A DNA stretch of 7,450 nucleotides from Bacteroides sp. (GTDB taxonomy: Bacteria; Bacteroidota; Bacteroidia; Bacteroidales; Bacteroidaceae): the NCBI GenBank assembly GCA_021204375.1, contig JAJPZL010000220.1:1-7450 (forward strand), written 5' to 3'. This document shows, piece after piece, positions 7,284-7,450 of this stretch; position 1 is the first letter of the stretch; every line of letters begins with the position of its first letter. The notes beneath the pieces were generated by a model, which was not told where the DNA came from, ran no database searches, and saw only the letters and a program-made list of their open reading frames with translations. Made by a program: the position numbers and the translations under genes.

Positions 7284-7312
7284 TTCTAAATTACTGTTTA
7301 GAATCATTCTAA
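7284..7312. repeat. Three alternating TTCTAA/TTAGAA half-sites forming two overlapping inverted repeats
   Basis: TTCTAAA (7284-7290) pairs with TTTAGAA (7297-7303) around a 6-base spacer. The middle copy also forms an odd palindrome, TTAGAAT-C-ATTCTAA (7298-7312). The two pairings exclude each other. Such an arrangement fits either adjacent operator half-sites or alternative RNA hairpins; the A/T content makes a strong terminator unlikely. Confidence 0.5.
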
Positions 7313-7363
7313 CCTGTAAACTAACTGAATTCTTAACTCTACAACACTTCAAGGCAGATTTTT

Positions 7364-7371
7364 TATATTTG
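7364..7371 (+). promoter_or_regulatory. Candidate -7 element (TATATTTG) for a downstream gene
   Basis: TATATTTG matches the Bacteroidota TAnnTTTG pattern exactly. No TTTG is visible 19-21 bases upstream. Transcription would begin within the left arm of the hairpin that follows, and the gene served would lie beyond the window. Chance occurrence in A/T-rich DNA cannot be excluded. Confidence 0.35.
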
Positions 7372-7415
7372 ATAATATCCGGTCCGGCACCCATGATCCG
7401 GATATTATTTTGTTC
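7372..7415 (+). terminator. Perfect 11-bp hairpin with short T tract, possible terminator of the amidase-mlaD operon
   Basis: ATAATATCCGG (7372-7382) is the exact reverse complement of CCGGATATTAT (7398-7408), with a 15-base loop. TTTT (7408-7411) then GTTC follow, a weak T tract. It lies 112 bases after the mlaD stop. It could terminate that operon or act as a 5' leader structure of the next transcript, since a -7-like element abuts it. Confidence 0.5.
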
Positions 7416-7450
7416 ATTATTAAGGGTTTAAACCTTGATTGTTAAAAAAG

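Larger units (their letters stand above)
7260..7450. other. Non-coding tail with inverted repeats, no gene seen
   Basis: This A/T-rich stretch downstream of the MCE gene has no open frame of useful length on either strand. It holds the repeat cluster at 7284-7312, the -7-like element at 7364-7371, the hairpin at 7372-7408 and a 10-bp palindrome GGTTTAAACC at 7425-7434. It probably combines the operon's 3' end with the leader of a gene beyond the window. Confidence 0.6.

Noticed and set aside
7425..7434. Palindrome GGTTTAAACC as an operator
   Set aside because: At 10 bp in A/T-rich DNA near the window edge and without a second copy, it is too weak to call on its own.
7256..7450. Replication origin or dnaA leader
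   Set aside because: Only a single near-match to a DnaA box (TTAGCCACA at 7256-7264, one mismatch, overlapping the mlaD stop) was found, with no cluster of boxes, and the next gene is not visible.
1..7450. CRISPR array, tRNA/rRNA gene, insertion sequence or prophage
   Set aside because: No regularly spaced direct repeats, tRNA-like cloverleaf, transposase or integrase coding, or terminal inverted repeats with target duplications were seen.

Overview
The window is a compact stretch of chromosome from a member of the Bacteroidota, most likely the order Bacteroidales. The evidence is the gene families (a MurNAc-releasing NamZ lipoprotein, an AmiC-type amidase with a SPOR-like tail, a stand-alone MCE/MlaD protein, a TonB receptor with a very long charged signal-peptide n-region). 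In addition, the sequence has promoter elements of the Bacteroidota type TAnnTTTG and no convincing Shine-Dalgarno sites before the genes. Genus cannot be fixed from this sequence alone.

Layout, left to right. (1) Bases 1-794: the 3' part of a MscS-family mechanosensitive channel gene, cut by the window edge. (2) 797-1972: namZ (DUF1343/GH171), an exo-beta-N-acetylmuramidase, only 2 bases after the channel gene. (3) 1960-2886, minus strand: a BASS-family (bile acid:Na+ symporter-like) transporter whose 3' end overlaps namZ tail to tail by 13 bases. (4) 2964-5001: a BtuB-like TonB-dependent outer-membrane receptor that is a pseudogene, with three in-frame stops and one +1 frameshift. It keeps a promoter-like element in front and a strong intrinsic terminator behind (5034-5077). 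(5) 5185-6342 and 6363-7259: a two-gene unit of an N-acetylmuramoyl-L-alanine amidase and an MCE/MlaD-domain inner-membrane-anchored protein. (6) 7260-7450: non-coding, with a cluster of TTCTAA/TTAGAA inverted repeats, a TATATTTG element and an 11-bp perfect hairpin.

The common theme is the cell envelope: turgor release (MscS), peptidoglycan turnover and recycling (NamZ, amidase), outer-membrane lipid or barrier homeostasis (MCE protein), and nutrient uptake (BASS transporter, dead TonB receptor). I do not see a novel defence system, mobile element or CRISPR array. The most noteworthy item is the recently inactivated receptor: the protein reads almost continuously across all lesions, every stop is one G:C-to-A:T transition from a plausible family codon, and the first stop lies exactly at the predicted signal-peptidase junction, leaving a free 53-codon signal-peptide ORF.
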